Assembly (NCBI GenBank): GCA_021732525.1
Contig: JAKFUU010000008.1
Coordinates: forward strand, 62,001-126,000
Direction: 5' to 3'
From: Sphingomonadaceae bacterium
GTDB lineage: Bacteria; Pseudomonadota; Alphaproteobacteria; Sphingomonadales; Sphingomonadaceae
DNA length: 64,000 nucleotides
Shown here: positions 43,582 to 54,834 of the stretch, one piece after another
How the letters are laid out: each line of letters opens with the position of its first letter
Position numbering within the stretch: the first letter of the stretch is position 1
Made by a program: the position numbers and the translations under genes
The notes under the pieces: model-generated
Told to the model about the DNA's origin: nothing
Databases searched by the model: none
Seen by the model: only the letters and a program-made list of their open reading frames with translations

Positions 43582-44483
43582 GCCAGGACCATCCGGTCCG
43601 CCGCGAAAACCGCGAATAGCAAAAACAGATAGAGGATTGAAAAAGCAAATAGCCGTTTTTCCGGTTTCATATCCGCCGCATCGGCGGCTTGATTGCGCCA
43701 CACGGCAAAGGCCAGCGCGACAAATATCATATTGAGCAATGCCGCGCCGGCTCCATACCAAACGCTCGTCTCGCCAAGCGCAAAGGGTGCCATGGCGGCG
43801 GCGGACATGGGCAGGCTATAAAGTAAAATCTGGTTCCGCGTTGCCATTCGCCCGGCAACATTGGGCAGCATCGGAATGCCGGCGGCGGCGTAATCCGCCT
43901 TCATGAATAAGGCGAGCGACCAAAAATGCGGCGGGGTCCAAAGAAAAATAATGGCGAATAACAACATCGGTATCACCGTGATATCGCCGGTTACCGCCGC
44001 CCACCCGATCACCGGCGGGAATGCCCCCGCCGCACCGCCGATCACGATATTTTGCGGCGTGTTGGGCTTGAGCCAGATAGTATAAACCACCGCGTAGAAA
44101 AAGATCGAAAAGGCCAGCAAACCCGCCGCCAACCAATTGACGCCAACCCCCATGATACCCAGCGAAAAAGCGGCAAGACCAATGCCAAATTGCAGGGCGG
44201 ATGCGGGCTCCATCCGGCCACCGGGCAACGGCCGTTTTGCGGTCCGCGCCATTTTGGCGTCGATGTCGGCTTCATAATATTGGTTGAGCGCGCCCGATGC
44301 CCCGGCGCCCAAGGCGATGCACAAAATAGCGGTAAAACCGATGACCGGATGGATGCTGCCCGGTGCGGAAAGCAAACCACATAGCGCCGTGAACACCACC
44401 AGCGACATCACCCTGGGCTTGGTCAGCGCCAGAAAGTCGCGCCAATCGGCGGGTAAAGCGATATTGTGCGTTGCTATTGTCAT
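43578..44483 (-). CDS. ctaB: Protohaem IX farnesyltransferase (haem O synthase)
   Basis: A 301-residue membrane prenyltransferase that attaches farnesyl to haem b to make haem O, the precursor of haem A for the oxidase. Family motifs are [19 protein letters not shown], the first Asp-rich motif [19 protein letters not shown], and [20 protein letters not shown] with the second conserved region. Nine hydrophobic helices are expected. ATG 44483 is chosen; an in-frame TTG six codons earlier is unlikely. It sits 51 bases after coxA and is coupled to the small protein downstream. Confidence 0.96.
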   Translation of the reverse strand: MTIATHNIALPADWRDFLALTKPRVMSLVVFTALCGLLSAPGSIHPVIGFTAILCIALGAGASGALNQYYEADIDAKMARTAKRPLPGGRMEPASALQFGIGLAAFSLGIMGVGVNWLAAGLLAFSIFFYAVVYTIWLKPNTPQNIVIGGAAGAFPPVIGWAAVTGDITVIPMLLFAIIFLWTPPHFWSLALFMKADYAAAGIPMLPNVAGRMATRNQILLYSLPMSAAAMAPFALGETSVWYGAGAALLNMIFVALAFAVWRNQAADAADMKPEKRLFAFSILYLFLLFAVFAADRMVLA

Positions 44484-44534
44484 GAATTCCGCTTGGAGCA
44501 AACCGCAGCCTGGCGGCTGCGGCGCGATCCTATA

Positions 44535-46199
44535 TTATTTGATCACCGGCAAAGTTTCAAATTGGTGGAATGGCGGCGGGCTGGACAAGGTCCATTCGAG
44601 CGTGGTTGCACCCTCACCCCAATAATTACCCTCCGCCCGGCGGCCGGCAAGATAAGCATAAGCCACGTTGATGAAAAATACGATCACCCCGGCCAGCATG
44701 ATCAGATAGCCGAAGGAGGCGACCTCATTCCAATAAGCAAAGGCTTCGGGATAATCGGGATAGCGGCGCGGCATGCCCGAATTGCCCAGAAAATGCATCG
44801 GGAAAAACAGCACATTCACGCCAATGAAGAATAGCCAAAAATGAAGATGGCCGAGCGCTTCGCTCAGCATCTTGCCGCTCATTTTACCGAACCAATAATA
44901 AAATCCGGCAAATAGCGCAAAAACCGCACCCAGCGACAAGACATAATGGAAATGTGCGACGACATAATAAGTGTCGTGCAAATTATCATCAAGACCGCCG
45001 TTGGCGAGCACAATCCCGGTCACGCCGCCGACGGTAAACATGAAGATGAAACCCATCGCCCAAACCAGCGGCGTTTTGAACGATACCGACCCGCCCCACA
45101 TGGTCGCGATCCAGCTAAAAATCTTGATACCGGTGGGCACCGCAATCAGCATGGTCGCCGCAGTAAAATATAATTTCATATCGACGGTCATGCCGCTGGT
45201 GAACATATGATGCGCCCATACCACAAATCCGACCACGCCGATGGCAACCATGGCATAGGCCATGCCCAGATAGCCAAACACTGGCTTGCGGCTGAAGGTA
45301 GCCACGATTTGCGAGATGATACCAAAACCGGGCAGGATCATGATGTAAACTTCGGGATGGCCAAAGAACCAGAAAAGATGCTGATACAGCACCGGATCGC
45401 CGCCCGCCGCCGCGTCGAAAAACGCGCCGCCGAAATTGCGGTCAACCAGCAGCATCGTGATCGCCGCCGCCAAAACCGGCAGCGCCAGCAGCAATAGAAA
45501 CGCGGTCACCAATACCGACCAGACAAACAAAGGCATTTTATGCAGCGTCATCCCCGGCGCGCGCATGTTGAAGATGGTAGTAATGAAATTGATCGCGCCC
45601 AATATCGACGCCGCCCCCGCCATATGGAGCGAGAATATCGCCATATCAACCGCCGGCCCAACCGAACCGGATGTCGATAGCGGCGCATAAACGGTCCAGC
45701 CGGTGCCTGCACCAAGCCCCGTACCGCCGGGCACGAAGCTGGAACCCAGCAGCATGATAAAGGCGACGGCGGTTAACCAGAAAGATATGTTATTCATCCG
45801 CGGAAATGCCATATCGGGCGCGCCGATCATCAACGGCACGAACCAATTGCCAAATCCGCCGATAATGGCAGGCATCACCATGAAGAATACCATGATCAAG
45901 CCGTGCGCGGTGATCAGCACATTCCACATATGATAGGCTTCATCGAGCGTCGCGCCCGATCCCTTCATCATCGATGCCCAACTCGTCAGATGCTGTATCC
46001 CCGGTTCGGCCAATTCCCAGCGCATCAGGCCGGATATCGCCCCGCCGATGACCCCCGCAAAAATCGCAAAGATCAGATATAATGTGCCGATGTCCTTATG
46101 GTTGGTCGACATGAACCAGCGCGCGAAAAATGCGGGCTTGTGATCCGCATCATGCGCGGATCCATGAAAATCGGCGGGATTGGCAGCTATCGTTGTCAT
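44535..46199 (-). CDS. ctaD: Cytochrome c oxidase subunit I
   Basis: A 554-residue catalytic subunit of an aa3-type oxidase that reduces oxygen to water and pumps protons. Twelve transmembrane helices are expected. Diagnostic stretches are [20 protein letters not shown], the low-spin haem His in [20 protein letters not shown], the CuB/Tyr region [29 protein letters not shown] with the CuB histidines, and the haem-ligand pair in [12 protein letters not shown]. It follows coxB by ten bases and precedes ctaB. Confidence 0.98.
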   Translation of the reverse strand: MTTIAANPADFHGSAHDADHKPAFFARWFMSTNHKDIGTLYLIFAIFAGVIGGAISGLMRWELAEPGIQHLTSWASMMKGSGATLDEAYHMWNVLITAHGLIMVFFMVMPAIIGGFGNWFVPLMIGAPDMAFPRMNNISFWLTAVAFIMLLGSSFVPGGTGLGAGTGWTVYAPLSTSGSVGPAVDMAIFSLHMAGAASILGAINFITTIFNMRAPGMTLHKMPLFVWSVLVTAFLLLLALPVLAAAITMLLVDRNFGGAFFDAAAGGDPVLYQHLFWFFGHPEVYIMILPGFGIISQIVATFSRKPVFGYLGMAYAMVAIGVVGFVVWAHHMFTSGMTVDMKLYFTAATMLIAVPTGIKIFSWIATMWGGSVSFKTPLVWAMGFIFMFTVGGVTGIVLANGGLDDNLHDTYYVVAHFHYVLSLGAVFALFAGFYYWFGKMSGKMLSEALGHLHFWLFFIGVNVLFFPMHFLGNSGMPRRYPDYPEAFAYWNEVASFGYLIMLAGVIVFFINVAYAYLAGRRAEGNYWGEGATTLEWTLSSPPPFHQFETLPVIK

Positions 46200-46209
46200 G
46201 ACGGGCCTC

Positions 46210-47271
46210 TTATTTGGTTGCTATCGCTGCGGGCGCAGCAATGTTGTCGGTTGTTGGGGCGGCGGCCACTTTGGCGTCACCGGGCATAGCGCCGCCATTT
46301 GCCTTTACCCATGCGGCAAATTTTGCCGGTGGCAAGGCTTCGACCGCGATCGGCATAAAGCCATGACGCACGCCGCATAATTCTGAACATTGGCCAAAAT
46401 AAACGCCGGGCTTGGTAATCGTCAGCGTCTTTTCATTCAACCGGCCGGGAACGGCATCGAGCTTAAACCATAGCGAGGGCACCGCAAAAGCATGGATCAC
46501 ATCCGCCGCCGTGATTTGCAGACGGATGGGAACGCCGGCGGGCACCACCATCCGGTTGTCCACCGCCAGCAATTTGGGGCCATCGCGTTCGGTGCGGGCG
46601 CGTTCCCCCTTGGGCGCATTGCCCGGTTCTTGGAGCATGTTGGACACCACCTCAAAACCGCCATGGTCGGGGTAGCTATAGGTCCAATACCATTGATATC
46701 CCGTCGCCTTTACCGTTACCGCATTGGCAGGCGCTGGTTTAAATTGGCGCGCCAACAGGTCGAGCGACGGCCAAGAAATAACGAGCAAGATCAACGCCGG
46801 AATCAGCGTCCAGGCCACTTCAATAGCCACATTATGCGTTGTCTTGGAGGGCACCGCGTTGGCAGAGCGCCGATAGCGGATGATGATCCAGAACAGCAGG
46901 CCGAGCACGAATAGCGAGATGAAGGTTATGATGGGCAGCAGGATCGCGTTGTTGATCCATTTGGCATATTGACCATTTTCGGTAAATTGTTCTTGAAAAT
47001 CAATTTCTTTCGGCTTTGGCATGCCGATGCCTTCGGTGGGGGCCATCGGCGTGTAACCGGGGAGCGAACCGTCGCTTGACGGGCTTGCAGCCGGCGTCGC
47101 TGCGTCAATCTGGGCCGGCGCGGAGGCCGGTGCCGGCGCTACCGAGGGCGCTGTCACTGTCGGGGCTTGCGCCACCGGGGCGTTAGCGGGCGGATTCGCC
47201 GTCTGCGCCAACAAGGCCGAAGGCGCCAGCAGCAAGGCAATCGGAACCAGAATTTTATTCAAAACTTTCAT
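46210..47271 (-). CDS. ctaC: Cytochrome c oxidase subunit II
   Basis: A 353-residue subunit II carrying the CuA electron-entry site. The signal peptide ([18 protein letters not shown]) is followed by a long Pro/Ala linker (about residues 24-75), two membrane helices and the cupredoxin domain. The CuA ligands lie in VIHAFAVPS and [15 protein letters not shown]. There is no C-terminal cytochrome c domain. I chose ATG 47271 because GGGGT lies upstream at suitable spacing; ATG 47277 adds only two residues. It is the first gene of the oxidase operon, with a promoter candidate just upstream. Confidence 0.95.
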   Translation of the reverse strand: MKVLNKILVPIALLLAPSALLAQTANPPANAPVAQAPTVTAPSVAPAPASAPAQIDAATPAASPSSDGSLPGYTPMAPTEGIGMPKPKEIDFQEQFTENGQYAKWINNAILLPIITFISLFVLGLLFWIIIRYRRSANAVPSKTTHNVAIEVAWTLIPALILLVISWPSLDLLARQFKPAPANAVTVKATGYQWYWTYSYPDHGGFEVVSNMLQEPGNAPKGERARTERDGPKLLAVDNRMVVPAGVPIRLQITAADVIHAFAVPSLWFKLDAVPGRLNEKTLTITKPGVYFGQCSELCGVRHGFMPIAVEALPPAKFAAWVKANGGAMPGDAKVAAAPTTDNIAAPAAIATK

Positions 47272-47305
47272 CAACATGACCCCATGTTTACGCTTTATAT
47301 ATACC

Positions 47306-47333
47306 ATATTATGTAGCTTGCGCCGCTTGGCAA
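47306..47333 (-). promoter_or_regulatory. Candidate promoter of the cytochrome oxidase operon
   Basis: On the minus strand TTGCCA (47333-47328) and TAATAT (47311-47306) are separated by 16 bases, close to a housekeeping-sigma promoter. Transcription would begin about 28 bases before the chosen ctaC start. Confidence 0.4.
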
Positions 47334-47497
47334 AAAACGGCGACCGCGCGATCTATAGGCGCGCACTATCATTCGCTCAAGCTTTTGCACTGCTTTTTAT
47401 GGATTTATTCGTGGCCAATTTCCACCTATTTGAATATCCAATCGCGATACCTATGTTACAAAAATAAAATTATCCAAATCAAAGGAACGCTTCTCCC

Positions 47498-48079
47498 ATG
47501 ACCGAAGATGAAATATTGGCGGAATTTCGCGCTGTGGGCGCTTTGTTGGAGGGTCATTTTTTACTCTCTTCGGGGCGGCATAGCGCGCATTTTCTGCAAT
47601 GCGCCCGGTTGTTGATGAACCCGCAACGCGCAGCACAGATTGCAATTGCCATCGCGCAAAAAATCCCCCGCGATATCCGCAGCCACGTGCAGGCGGTGAT
47701 CTCGCCGGCGATGGGCGGCTTGATTATCGGGCACGAAATGGGGCGCGCTTTGGAGGTTGATGCGATGTTTCTGGAGCGGCCCGATGGTGTTTTTGAGCTG
47801 CGACGCGGGTTTGCGGTCGAAAAAGGAACCAAAATATTGATGGTGGAGGATGTGGTGACCACGGGCCGATCATCGCGCGAGGCGATCAAGGCGATCGAAG
47901 CGGCGGGCGGCGAAGTGATTGCGGCCGCCTCGGTCGTGGACCGGTCGGGCGGCAAAGCGGATCTTGGCGTGCCATTTTTCCCGCTGGTCGAATTAAACTT
48001 CCCAACCTATGCGCCCGAGGAATTGCCGCCCGAATTGGCGGCCATGGAAGCGATGAAGCCCGGCAGCAGGAAAGATTAA
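47498..48079 (+). CDS. pyrE: Orotate phosphoribosyltransferase
   Basis: A 193-residue enzyme that joins orotate to PRPP to form OMP in pyrimidine synthesis. The PRPP-binding loop ILMVEDVVTTGRSSREAI and the region SPAMGGLIIGHEMGRAL identify it, and LLSSGRHSAHFLQC near the N-terminus fits the alphaproteobacterial form. AAGGAA lies upstream of the ATG. It heads the pyrE-pdxJ-acpS-lepB run, in which the spacing is very short, so a single transcript is likely. It is divergent from the oxidase operon across 226 bases. Confidence 0.96.
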   Translation: MTEDEILAEFRAVGALLEGHFLLSSGRHSAHFLQCARLLMNPQRAAQIAIAIAQKIPRDIRSHVQAVISPAMGGLIIGHEMGRALEVDAMFLERPDGVFELRRGFAVEKGTKILMVEDVVTTGRSSREAIKAIEAAGGEVIAAASVVDRSGGKADLGVPFFPLVELNFPTYAPEELPPELAAMEAMKPGSRKD

Positions 48080-48080
48080 T

Positions 48081-48848
48081 TTGGCAGACAATCTAACCCC
48101 TCCCCCTTCCGGCAACCCGCTGCGCCTTGGCGTGAATATCGACCATGTCGCCACGATCCGCAATGCGCGCGGCGGCGATCATCCCGATCCGATGCGCGCG
48201 GCGGCGGTGGTGCAAGCGGCGGGCGGGGACGGCATCACCATCCATCTGCGCGAAGACCGGCGGCATATTCGCGATACGGATTTGAACGCGACCATGGCGG
48301 CGATCAGCCTGCCGGTAAATCTCGAAATGGCGGCGACCGGTGAGATGCTGGCGATTGCGCTGCGCCACCGGCCGCATGCCGCCTGTATCGTGCCCGAAAG
48401 GCGCGCGGAGCGGACCACCGAAGGCGGGCTGGACGCCGCCGGGCAGGATAATCACCTGGCCCCCATCATCACTCGGCTCAATGAAGCGGGGATCCGCGTT
48501 AGCCTGTTTATCGAGCCTGACCCGCGTCAGATTGAGGCGGCAATCCGGCTGAAAGCCCCCGTGGTGGAATTTCACACCGGCCGCTATGCGCATCTTTGGC
48601 TGGACGGCGATAAAGCGGGGTTGGAGGCCGAATTGAAACGCATCGGCGATGCGGCGGCGCTGGCGGCCAAAAACGGTATCGAGCCGCATGCGGGACACGG
48701 ATTGACCTTTGACAATGTGCAGCCGATTGCCGCCATTGCGCAGCTTGCCGAGCTGAATATCGGCCATTATCTGGTGGGCGAGGCGATTTTTATCGGGTTG
48801 GAAAATGCCATCCGAAAAATGCGCCTATTGATGGACGCGGCGCGGTGA
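48081..48848 (+). CDS. pdxJ: Pyridoxine 5'-phosphate synthase
   Basis: A 255-residue TIM-barrel enzyme that condenses 1-deoxyxylulose 5-phosphate with aminoacetone phosphate in vitamin B6 synthesis. Signatures are [41 protein letters not shown] and the C-terminal [13 protein letters not shown]. It begins with TTG one base after the pyrE stop, preceded by AGGAAAG; no ATG is available before the conserved N-terminus. Its TGA overlaps the acpS GTG (GTGA). Confidence 0.95.
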   Translation: MADNLTPPPSGNPLRLGVNIDHVATIRNARGGDHPDPMRAAAVVQAAGGDGITIHLREDRRHIRDTDLNATMAAISLPVNLEMAATGEMLAIALRHRPHAACIVPERRAERTTEGGLDAAGQDNHLAPIITRLNEAGIRVSLFIEPDPRQIEAAIRLKAPVVEFHTGRYAHLWLDGDKAGLEAELKRIGDAAALAAKNGIEPHAGHGLTFDNVQPIAAIAQLAELNIGHYLVGEAIFIGLENAIRKMRLLMDAAR

Positions 48849-49270
48849 TCGTCGGCCTGGGTTCTGATTTGTGCAATATTGAGCGCATTCAAAATTCGCT
48901 CAACCGTTTTGGGGAGCGGTTTGAAAGCCGTGTCTTCACCCAGCAAGAACGCGCTAAAGCCGCCAAGCGGCCCTTCACCAAAGCGGGCACTTATGCCAAG
49001 CGCTTTGCCGCCAAGGAGGCTTTTTCGAAAGCGGTTGGCACCGGTTTTCGCCGCGGTGTTTTCATGAAAGATATCGGCGTGGTCAACGCGCCATCGGGCG
49101 CGCCGACATTGCAATTGACGGGCGGGGCAAAAGCCCGTCTCGACGCGGTGATCCCGCCGGGCTATGAAGCGCATATTCATTTAACCTTGACCGACGATCA
49201 TCCCTGGGCGCAGGCCTTTGTGATTATCGAGGCGGTCCCCACCCAGCCGGCTGGCTTCAGCGGCCAATGA
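48845..49270 (+). CDS. acpS: Holo-acyl-carrier-protein synthase
   Basis: A 141-residue phosphopantetheinyl transferase that activates acyl carrier protein for fatty acid synthesis. The metal and CoA motifs are complete: [15 protein letters not shown] with the Asp, and [17 protein letters not shown] with the Glu and Lys. [15 protein letters not shown] closes the domain. The start is GTG, overlapping the pdxJ stop, so translation is coupled. lepB follows after 18 bases. Confidence 0.95.
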   Translation: MIVGLGSDLCNIERIQNSLNRFGERFESRVFTQQERAKAAKRPFTKAGTYAKRFAAKEAFSKAVGTGFRRGVFMKDIGVVNAPSGAPTLQLTGGAKARLDAVIPPGYEAHIHLTLTDDHPWAQAFVIIEAVPTQPAGFSGQ

Positions 49271-49288
49271 CATGATGGAAACGGCATT

Positions 49289-50287
49289 TTGACTATAAAT
49301 ACAACGAGCAGCGATAGGAACCGATCCGACCAAATGCCTCCCAATAGCGCCGATCAATCGCCCGCGCCCATGCCTTCGCCTTCACGGCGCGGGCGGATGG
49401 CGGCAATCTGGTCCGAGATCAAGGGTCTGTTTTGGCTGTTGGTCGCGGTTTTGGTATTTCACAGCTTCATTGCCAAACCCTTTTACATCCCGTCCATATC
49501 CATGATGCCGACATTGCAGGTGGGCGACCGTCTGTTTGTCAGCAAATATGCCTATGGCTGGAGCCATGTATCGCCGACCATCCCCGACCCGGTGGCGATT
49601 TTCCGCTGGCTGATTTTGCGTCAGCAAGTGCCGACCGCAACGGTGCAATTGCCGCCCAGCGACGGGCGGATATGGGGCAAAATGCCAAAGCGCGGCGATA
49701 TTGTCATTTTGAAACCCAAAGGGCAAACCGATGATCTGATCAAGCGGGTTATCGCCCTGCCAGGGGATTTGCTCGAAATGCGCGGCGGCGAAATTTGGTT
49801 GAACGGAGCGGCAATAAAGCGCCAGCAGCAACCCGATACGATCGTTCCCGAAGATGGGCATTTATGCCAAGGCGTGCCCTGTTACAGCGGCTTTACCGAT
49901 CAGCCTATCCGGCTTAAAAATGGCAAATATGGCTATTTGGTGCCCACGGTGCGCGAAACTTTGCCCGGCGGCGTAAGCTACGATACCTTTGATCTGGAAA
50001 ATACATCGTCGGACGATGTGCCGCCCACGCGCATTCCCGCCGGTCATGTCTATTTGATGGGCGACAATCGCGATCGCAGCGCCGACAGCCGGGTGCCGGC
50101 CGAATTTCGCGGCCTTGGCGGCGCGGTATCGTGGGACCGGCTGGGCGGACGGGCGGAGATTATTAGCTTTTCGGTCGACGGTACCACCGGGCTTAATCCG
50201 GCAAGCTGGTGGTCATCACTGCGGGGCGAACGTGCCGGCACCAGCCTTAGGCCGCAAAAAAGCGAAAAACCGGCCGCCGCCCGGTGA
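49289..50287 (+). CDS. lepB: Signal peptidase I
   Basis: A 332-residue type I leader peptidase that cleaves Sec and Tat signal peptides at the membrane. The nucleophile is in YIPSISMMPTLQVGDRLFV and the general-base lysine in DLIKRVIALPGD; GDNRDRSADSR is the conserved box E. One membrane helix (GLFWLLVAVLVFHSFIA) anchors it. The hydrophilic N-terminal 35 residues depend on a TTG start at 49289, with GGAAACGG upstream; ATG 49334 is an alternative. It is the last essential gene of the pyrE run. Confidence 0.94.
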   Translation: MTINTTSSDRNRSDQMPPNSADQSPAPMPSPSRRGRMAAIWSEIKGLFWLLVAVLVFHSFIAKPFYIPSISMMPTLQVGDRLFVSKYAYGWSHVSPTIPDPVAIFRWLILRQQVPTATVQLPPSDGRIWGKMPKRGDIVILKPKGQTDDLIKRVIALPGDLLEMRGGEIWLNGAAIKRQQQPDTIVPEDGHLCQGVPCYSGFTDQPIRLKNGKYGYLVPTVRETLPGGVSYDTFDLENTSSDDVPPTRIPAGHVYLMGDNRDRSADSRVPAEFRGLGGAVSWDRLGGRAEIISFSVDGTTGLNPASWWSSLRGERAGTSLRPQKSEKPAAAR

Positions 50288-50334
50288 ATGGCTTTGCGGT
50301 CTCGATACTGCGCGCGCGCCAATAGGCTATCGGT

Positions 50335-50607
50335 ATGATCGGGGTGATTATTACCTTCCTTTTGGGTATAGCCAATTTTGCCATGCACCGTGCGGTCGTG
50401 GAATCGAACCATCCCTTTGTGCGCGACAGCAAGCTGCATTTTGGCCGGCATTTTGGCAAAAATGGCAGCTATTATCTGGAATTTGGCATTTTGCTCGCCC
50501 TATTGGCCTTTGCGGCGGACGGCTCCTGGATCGCGCCCGGCGTCTATTTGGTTTATTCGGCGCTGAATTTGCTGGCGGCCTGGTTGCTGCTCAGCGGGCG
50601 GGTGTAG
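50335..50607 (+). CDS. Small multi-span membrane protein
   Basis: A 90-residue membrane protein with three predicted helices (MIGVIITFLLGIANFAM, YYLEFGILLALLAFAA, and one through VYLVYSALNLLAAWLLLSG). A conserved-looking loop, HRAVVESNHPFVRDSKLHFG, lies between the first two. It starts 47 bases after lepB on the same strand and may be co-transcribed. I do not recognise a named family; the charged loop with Asn-His-Pro is the most distinctive part. Confidence 0.7.
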   Translation: MIGVIITFLLGIANFAMHRAVVESNHPFVRDSKLHFGRHFGKNGSYYLEFGILLALLAFAADGSWIAPGVYLVYSALNLLAAWLLLSGRV

Positions 50608-50752
50608 CGCCGCACCGACACTAGGCCAATCAAATGAAGCCTTTGGTCTGGCAAGGCCCTCTGTTTGTCGAAAGGAAATTTCGGCCATAGTGGCAAAGAG
50701 ATAAGCGGCATCAGCAATTAATCATCTGTCAATTTGGATTGATCGGATTTTG

Positions 50753-52876
50753 ATGTTTCGTTTTTCTTCGAACGCCATGGCTGCAAGCGCGATATTGCTG
50801 GTCGCTGCGGGCTGGGCCGTTCCATCGCTGGCGCAGGACCGGGCCGCCGTGCCCCCGCCGGAACCGGCCAAAGGCGAATTGGCAGCGCGGATTGAGGATG
50901 GCAAACAAATATATGAAGCGGCGGCCTTTGCCCGGTTCGGGCCGCAAACCGCGCTTGATATGGTTCGGCAAATTCCAGGCTTTGTGATCACCCAATCGAG
51001 CGGTGACCGGGGGCTGGGGGAAGCGAGCCAAAATGTGCTGATCAATGGTCAGCGTATTCCAGGCAAAAGCAACGATGCCGAAACGGTGCTTAGCCGGACA
51101 TCGGCGGAAACGGTGGTGCGTTTTGAAATATCGGATGGGGCCGTGCTCAATATTCCGGGTTTGAGCGGTCAGGTGCTCAATGTCATCACCAAGGTTAGCG
51201 GAATTAAAGGTAATTTTCGGTGGAACCCGCAATTTCGGCAGCGCGTTGACACGCTGTTGTTGAGCGGCGAGATCAATGCTTCGGGAAAAGTGGCGGGCGG
51301 CGATTTCACCCTTGGCCTTAGCACGCCAAATACCTTCCGCAGCGGTGGGTGGAGCACCGAAATCGTCACCGATGCGGCGGGAATCTTGTTATATACCCGC
51401 GATCAATTTTCTCAATTTAGCGCCGATAATCCCAAAATTGCAGGATCATTCAACCGGGTCAGCAAAGGGGGATCGAAATTTAATATCAACGCCGAAGCCG
51501 CCTTGTTCCATTTCCGGCGGCGGCAAGAGGCGGATCGTTTTAGCGTCGGTGCGCTTAACCCTGCGCTACCCGATATCACCGAATTGGGGACGGGCAGCGA
51601 AGAGGAGTTTAATTACGAAATTAGCGGCGATTATGAATTTGCCGTTGGCGGCGGACGATTGAAACTGGTTGGATATCGCCGGTTTGAACATAGCCCCAAT
51701 CAGAGCCAGTTTTTCCGCAATTTCGCCGATGGCAGCATACCGGAAGGTTCGCAGTTTAACCGCACCGCCGATGAGGGCGAGACGATCGCGCGCAGCGAAT
51801 TTAGCTGGAAATGGGGCAAGTCGGATTGGAGCGTTTCAGCCGAAGCCGCTTTTAATTTTCTCGATTCGCGCTCCGAATTATTATTGTTGGATGGCGGTGT
51901 TTTTATTCCCGAACCGCTTGATAGTCCGGAAACGCGCGTTTCGGAACGGCGCGGCCAATTGGTCCTATCTTATGGCCGGCCCTTGTCGGCGGATATAACC
52001 TTGCAAGCGCAAATTGGCGGCGAATATAGCGAATTGTCGCAAACCGGGATCGGCGGCTTAACGCGGCAATTTGTTCGGCCCAAAGGGCAATTGTCACTCG
52101 CATGGAAAGCGACGCCGAAATTGGATGTCAGCGCCCGGTTGCAACGCCGGGTGGGTCAGCTCAACTTTTTTGACTTTCTCGAATCGGTGGATTTGCGCGA
52201 CGACAATAACAATGTCGGCAACCCCAATTTGGTGCCGCCGCAAAGCTGGCTCGGCGAATTGGAGCTGAACCGAAAATTGGGGCCATCGGGCTCGGTCAAG
52301 CTGAAACTGCAATATGAAAAAACCAACGATCTGGTCGATCAAATTCCGATTCTGAGCGGCGGTGAAGCGCCGGGTAATTTAACCGGCAGCGCCGACAGGT
52401 GGAGCGCGGAAACCAATGTGACCTTTCTGTTTGATAAGCTCGGCTGGAAAGGGGCCAAGCTTGATCTGTCGGGATTTTACCAGAAAGGCCGTTTGACCGA
52501 CCCGTTGACGGGGCTGTCGCGCCGCTTTGGCGGGGAACGGCGATGGTCATGGAGCGCCGATCTTCGCCATGATATTCCGTCGAGCAATTGGGCGTATGGC
52601 GCGGGCGCGGAGGATAATAGCTCTGCGGAATTTTTACGGCTCAATTTTTCATCGCGCGAATTTCGCAGCAAGCCGTTGGTCTTTATCTTTGCCGAACATA
52701 AAGACATATTGGGGCTGAAATTGCGTGGGACTTTGATCAATGTAACCGGCCAAACCGAAGGTTCACGCGAGGTATTTTTCACCAGCGACCGGTTGGACGG
52801 GCGGATTGATGAAATTCGCGATGGAACGGTTGAATTTGGCGTTATCGGCCGCATCAGCATCAGCGGCACTTTCTAA
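50753..52876 (+). CDS. TonB-dependent receptor-like outer membrane protein
   Basis: A 707-residue outer-membrane receptor. A signal peptide ends WAVPSLAQDR. The plug domain follows (ALDMVRQIPGFVITQS, VLINGQRIPGKSNDAETVLS), then a barrel whose last residues are GRISISGTF, with the terminal aromatic. I see no obvious TonB box between the signal peptide and the plug, only a Pro-rich linker (VPPPEPAKGE). The barrel lacks the long extracellular loops of siderophore receptors. The ligand is unknown. It precedes an Atm1-like exporter gene by 28 bases, and the two could be co-transcribed. ATG 50753 has GGA about five bases upstream. Confidence 0.82.
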   Translation: MFRFSSNAMAASAILLVAAGWAVPSLAQDRAAVPPPEPAKGELAARIEDGKQIYEAAAFARFGPQTALDMVRQIPGFVITQSSGDRGLGEASQNVLINGQRIPGKSNDAETVLSRTSAETVVRFEISDGAVLNIPGLSGQVLNVITKVSGIKGNFRWNPQFRQRVDTLLLSGEINASGKVAGGDFTLGLSTPNTFRSGGWSTEIVTDAAGILLYTRDQFSQFSADNPKIAGSFNRVSKGGSKFNINAEAALFHFRRRQEADRFSVGALNPALPDITELGTGSEEEFNYEISGDYEFAVGGGRLKLVGYRRFEHSPNQSQFFRNFADGSIPEGSQFNRTADEGETIARSEFSWKWGKSDWSVSAEAAFNFLDSRSELLLLDGGVFIPEPLDSPETRVSERRGQLVLSYGRPLSADITLQAQIGGEYSELSQTGIGGLTRQFVRPKGQLSLAWKATPKLDVSARLQRRVGQLNFFDFLESVDLRDDNNNVGNPNLVPPQSWLGELELNRKLGPSGSVKLKLQYEKTNDLVDQIPILSGGEAPGNLTGSADRWSAETNVTFLFDKLGWKGAKLDLSGFYQKGRLTDPLTGLSRRFGGERRWSWSADLRHDIPSSNWAYGAGAEDNSSAEFLRLNFSSREFRSKPLVFIFAEHKDILGLKLRGTLINVTGQTEGSREVFFTSDRLDGRIDEIRDGTVEFGVIGRISISGTF

Positions 52877-52904
52877 TCGGTGATTATTGCCGCATAGATG
52901 GGTG

Positions 52905-54770
52905 ATGCAAAACCACACCCCGACCGCGCAAACGGACAGCGCCCGTTCCAACAGCGCGCAAATGCAAGAAAATACGGGCATGCCAGATGGGAATGAGCCG
53001 CCCGTTGCCCCAACCTTGCGCCGTTTTCTGCCTTATCTATGGCCCGACAATGCCCCGCGCCTGAAATTGCGGATTATCGCGGCGGGGCTATTTGTTATCC
53101 TGTCGAAAGCAATCCAGCTATCGATGGGTTTCCTCTATGGTGCCGCCATCAACCGCATGGCGCCGGGGATGGAAGATGGCGTGGCGCTCGCCATCGGTTT
53201 GATCGCGGCTTATGCGGGTGCCCGGTTTGCCGGGATATTATTCGATAATCTGCGCAATGTGATATTCGAAAGCGTGGGGCAGGATGCAACCCGCGATCTG
53301 GCGGTGAATGTCTTTGCGCATTTGCATGCTTTGTCGCTGCGCTTTCATTTATCCCGCCATACTGGCGAAGTGACCAAAGTGATCGAGCGCGGCACCAAAA
53401 GCATCGATACCATGTTATATTTTCTGCTGTTCAACATCGCGCCAACGGTGGTTGAATTGATCGCGGTGCTGGTGATATTTTATGTCAAATTCGGCCTCGG
53501 CCTGGCGGCGGCGACCGCGATTATGGTCTATATTTACATCAGCCTGACCCGCCGAATTTCCGATTGGCGCAGCGCGCTGCGCATGAAGATGAATGATCTG
53601 GATACATTAACCGTCAGCCGTTCGGTCGACAGTCTGCTCAATTATGAAACGGTTAAATATTTTGACGCCGAAGCGCGCGAAATTGCCCGGTATGAAAAAA
53701 CCGCCAGCGGTTATGCCAAGGCCGCCGTAAAATCGGAAAATTCGTTGGCGCTGCTGAATATCGGTCAATCGCTCGTCACCAATTTGATGATGGCGGGCGC
53801 GATGGGCTATACCATCTGGGGCTGGTCAACGGGGATTTATCAAACCGGCGATGTCGTGCTGGTCAATACATTGTTGGCGCAGCTTTTTCGGCCGCTCGAT
53901 CTGCTCGGCATGGTTTACCGGATGATCCGGCAGGGGCTGCTCGATATGCAGGCGATGTTCGCGTTGATCGACACTGCGCCTGAAATTATCGATACGCCCC
54001 ATGCGCCCGCGCTTGATGCCAGCGATGCCGCGGTTACCTTTGACAATGTGGTTTTTGGCTATGAACCCGACCGGCAGATATTGCATGGGGTCAGCTTTCA
54101 TGTGCCCGCCGGAGAAACGCTGGCGATTGTGGGGCCGTCGGGCGCGGGCAAATCAACCATTGCGCGGCTGCTGTTTCGTTTTTACGACCCCCAAAGCGGC
54201 AGCGTTCGGGTGGGCGGGCAAAATATCGCGATGGTGACGCAAAGTTCGCTGCGCGCCGCCATCGGCATCGTTCCGCAAGATACCGTGCTGTTCAACGATG
54301 ATATTGGCTATAATATCGCTTATGGCCGGGCCGGGGCCAGCGAGGCGGAGGTGATCGATGCGGCTAAAGGCGCGGCCATCGACGGTTTCATTCAAGCTTT
54401 GCCGCAAGGATATCAAACGCCGGTGGGCGAACGCGGATTGAAGCTTTCGGGCGGGGAGAAACAGCGCGTGGCGATTGCGCGCACCTTGCTGAAAAACCCG
54501 CCGATCCTGATATTGGATGAGGCAACCAGCGCGCTGGACAGCCGCACCGAGGCCGCCATTCAAGACACATTGAACGCCATCGCCGAAAAACGCACGACGA
54601 TCATCATCGCCCACCGGCTTTCAACGATCACCCATGCCGACACGATCATCGTGCTCGATAAGGGCCGGGTCGCCGAACAAGGCGATCACAAAATGCTGCT
54701 GCGCAAAAACGGCATCTACGCTGGATTATGGGCGCGGCAGCAGACCGAGCAGGAAAATATTTCGGTGTAA
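52905..54770 (+). CDS. Atm1/HMT1-type ABC exporter
   Basis: A 621-residue half-transporter with a six-helix membrane domain and an ATPase domain. The Atm1 signature [20 protein letters not shown] places it with mitochondrial Atm1 and bacterial relatives that export glutathione persulfide or metal-glutathione adducts. ATPase motifs are Walker [10 protein letters not shown], the [16 protein letters not shown] signature, Walker [14 protein letters not shown] and the H-loop AHRLST. ATG 52905 is a guess among several possible starts, since the first 45 residues are hydrophilic and variable. recQ follows after 64 bases. Confidence 0.92.
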   Translation: MQNHTPTAQTDSARSNSAQMQENTGMPDGNEPPVAPTLRRFLPYLWPDNAPRLKLRIIAAGLFVILSKAIQLSMGFLYGAAINRMAPGMEDGVALAIGLIAAYAGARFAGILFDNLRNVIFESVGQDATRDLAVNVFAHLHALSLRFHLSRHTGEVTKVIERGTKSIDTMLYFLLFNIAPTVVELIAVLVIFYVKFGLGLAAATAIMVYIYISLTRRISDWRSALRMKMNDLDTLTVSRSVDSLLNYETVKYFDAEAREIARYEKTASGYAKAAVKSENSLALLNIGQSLVTNLMMAGAMGYTIWGWSTGIYQTGDVVLVNTLLAQLFRPLDLLGMVYRMIRQGLLDMQAMFALIDTAPEIIDTPHAPALDASDAAVTFDNVVFGYEPDRQILHGVSFHVPAGETLAIVGPSGAGKSTIARLLFRFYDPQSGSVRVGGQNIAMVTQSSLRAAIGIVPQDTVLFNDDIGYNIAYGRAGASEAEVIDAAKGAAIDGFIQALPQGYQTPVGERGLKLSGGEKQRVAIARTLLKNPPILILDEATSALDSRTEAAIQDTLNAIAEKRTTIIIAHRLSTITHADTIIVLDKGRVAEQGDHKMLLRKNGIYAGLWARQQTEQENISV

Positions 54771-54834
54771 AACTCCGCGCGCCGCGCTAACTAGCTCTAT
54801 CGCCGCATGCCATAGCAATCTAAAGCCCGCACGC

